This document shows, piece by piece, positions 63,501 to 64,000 of a DNA stretch of 64,000 bases (position 1 is its first letter; each line of letters starts with the position of its first letter). Position numbers and translations under genes: made by a program. Below the pieces are notes generated by a model. The model was not told the DNA's origin and made no database searches. It saw only the letters and a program-made list of their open reading frames with translations. This DNA is from Annona cherimola (lineage: Eukaryota; Streptophyta; Magnoliopsida; Magnoliales; Annonaceae), in assembly GCA_030490835.1 (NCBI GenBank), contig CM059971.1:50640012-50704011 (forward strand), given 5' to 3'.

Positions 63501-64000
63501 TTCTACAGAATTCTAACTAATCAAAGTTCATTCTATCAAACTCAATTCATTTGATCCGATTTGAATGCCTTTAAGGTCATCCGTTGTCGTTCGAATGTAA
63601 ATGAAATCAAGGGATTGTTGTTAATTGTTGTTGATTGAAGTTCCTTTCGTCCAATTCAGTTGTTTTGAATCAATTGGAATGCTTTAAAGTTTACTCGTTC
63701 TACTTACAGTCAAATCAAGTCAATTAGATTGAGTTCTACAGAATTCTAACTAATCAAAGTTCATTCTATCAAACTCAATTCATTTGATTCGATTTGAATG
63801 CCTTTAAGGTCATCCGTTGTCGTTTGAATGTAAATGAAATCAAGGGATTGTTGTTAATTGTTCATGATTGAAGGTCCTTTCCTCCGATTCATTTGTTTTA
63901 AATCTTTTGGAATGCTTTAAGGTTTACTCGTTCTACTTACAGTCAAATCAAGTCAATTAGATTCAGTTCTACTGAATTCTAACTAATCAAAGTTCATTCT
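60549..64000 (+). repeat. Long segmental duplication, copy 2, cut by the window end
   Basis: D Q G Q V Q/R C K Q C G A Q Q V/D. Up to the G monomer the offset to copy 1 is 11,882 bp (51 monomers less one base). After it the offset is 11,649 bp, because the Q at 51230 has no partner. The G at 62879 ends GATTCG like that Q, whereas its counterpart at 50997 ends CATTCG, so one monomer was lost by exchange inside the shared second half. The last 190 bp (63811-64000) are a partial V/D monomer. Confidence 0.9.
63811..64000 (+). repeat. Partial last monomer (190 bp)
   Basis: Starts with CATCCGTTGTCG, type V, and switches to type D before CAGTTCTACTG. It is cut at consensus position 190 by the window end. 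The array therefore continues beyond the window, as it must also on the left, where base 1 happens to be monomer position 1. Confidence 0.95.

Larger units (their letters stand above)
1..64000 (+). repeat. 233-bp AT-rich satellite array, 274 complete monomers plus a partial one
   Basis: The same 233-bp unit repeats head to tail from the first base to the last, always in the same orientation. Monomer starts fall at 1, 234, 467, 700, 933, 1165 and so on to 63811. The consensus is about 31.8% GC with A 68, T 91, G 38, C 36 per monomer, so the written strand is T-rich. Because 233 is not a multiple of 3 and every monomer carries stops, no reading frame runs through the array and I call no coding sequence. 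No mobile element, inversion, microsatellite tract or unique spacer interrupts it. Higher-order arrangement is typical of eukaryotic centromeric or heterochromatic satellites. The family was not recognised, so function is inference only. Confidence 0.98.

Noticed and set aside
1..64000. Possible protein-coding tandem repeat
   Set aside because: The 233-bp period shifts frame at every monomer and each monomer has several stops on both strands. No long open frame, splice pattern or codon bias is credible.
1..64000. CRISPR-like array
   Set aside because: There is no alternation of short identical repeats and unique spacers. The whole monomer repeats, and variable positions are scattered substitutions.
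1..64000. Assembly artefact from collapsed or looped repeats
   Set aside because: Units carry private substitutions and different lengths (5-, 12-, 14-, 15-, 18-, 19-, 20-mers), which a simple looped assembly would not give. It cannot be excluded for the nearly identical units 4-6 without reads.
1..64000. Bacterial origin or prophage content
   Set aside because: No coding density, promoters or gene-like regions. Long multi-family HOR satellites are a eukaryotic feature.

Overview
The whole 64 kb window is one uninterrupted, head-to-tail tandem satellite array on a single strand. I see no gene, RNA gene, transposon, inversion or unique sequence. The basic monomer is 233 bp and about 32% GC. 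Splitting at every CATCCGTTGTCG-like start gives exactly 274 complete monomers plus a 190-bp partial one. The length ledger closes: 274 x 233 = 63,842, corrected by nineteen 1-bp short monomers ending CCTTATGG, one other 1-bp deletion, one 13-bp deletion and one 1-bp insertion, gives 63,810 bp before the last partial monomer at 63,811. Multi-monomer higher-order repeats (HORs) of this kind point to a eukaryote and to centromeric or other constitutive heterochromatin. I do not recognise the satellite family or the species.

Monomers fall into recurring families, named here by letters of my own. Q: GAATCAATTGG and CTACAGAATTC. A: TCTCCTTA and TGTACTCAATTCTAGC. C: GTTCATTG, TTCATTTCG, CTATTGG. 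D: like C but AAGGTTTACTCG and CAGTTCTACTGAATTC. G: TTGTTGTTTG and GACTTCTACAG. H: CAAAGG, TTCGTTTCG, GAGTTATACTC. J: CAAGTG, GTCAATTATTG, CAGTTCTACTG. R: GTTGATTG with TTCATTTCG. K: TTTACCCG and GATAGAG. V, the most divergent: GTTCATGATTG, CCTCCGATTC, TTTTAAATC, CAAATTAAG. Many monomers are in-register chimeras of two families.

Layout: 1-5124 is a mosaic of 22 monomers. 5125-27016 is HOR-A, whose full form is a 20-mer of 4658 bp present twice complete and once three-quarters complete, preceded by 5-, 19- and 14-mer variants. 27017-30976 is a transition. 30977-41458 is HOR-B, an 18-mer (4193 bp), a 15-mer (3494 bp) and a 12-mer (2795 bp) that differ by clean loss of whole monomers. 41459-44241 is mixed. 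44242-48666 is a tandem duplication of an 11-monomer block. 48667-52394 is repeated at 60549-64000, with one monomer lost. Between them lie mixed monomers, a relic of HOR-B (54492-56587) and a 4-monomer duplication (56588-57519 and 59617-60548).

Three levels of history can be read: an old doubling of a roughly 114-119-bp half unit into the 233-bp monomer, diversification into families, and recent unequal exchange that copies and deletes whole monomers. The most notable internal signal is a 7-bp dyad at monomer positions 151-167. It is perfect in A- and D-type monomers with different but compensating bases, is broken in Q-type monomers, and overlaps a second competing dyad.
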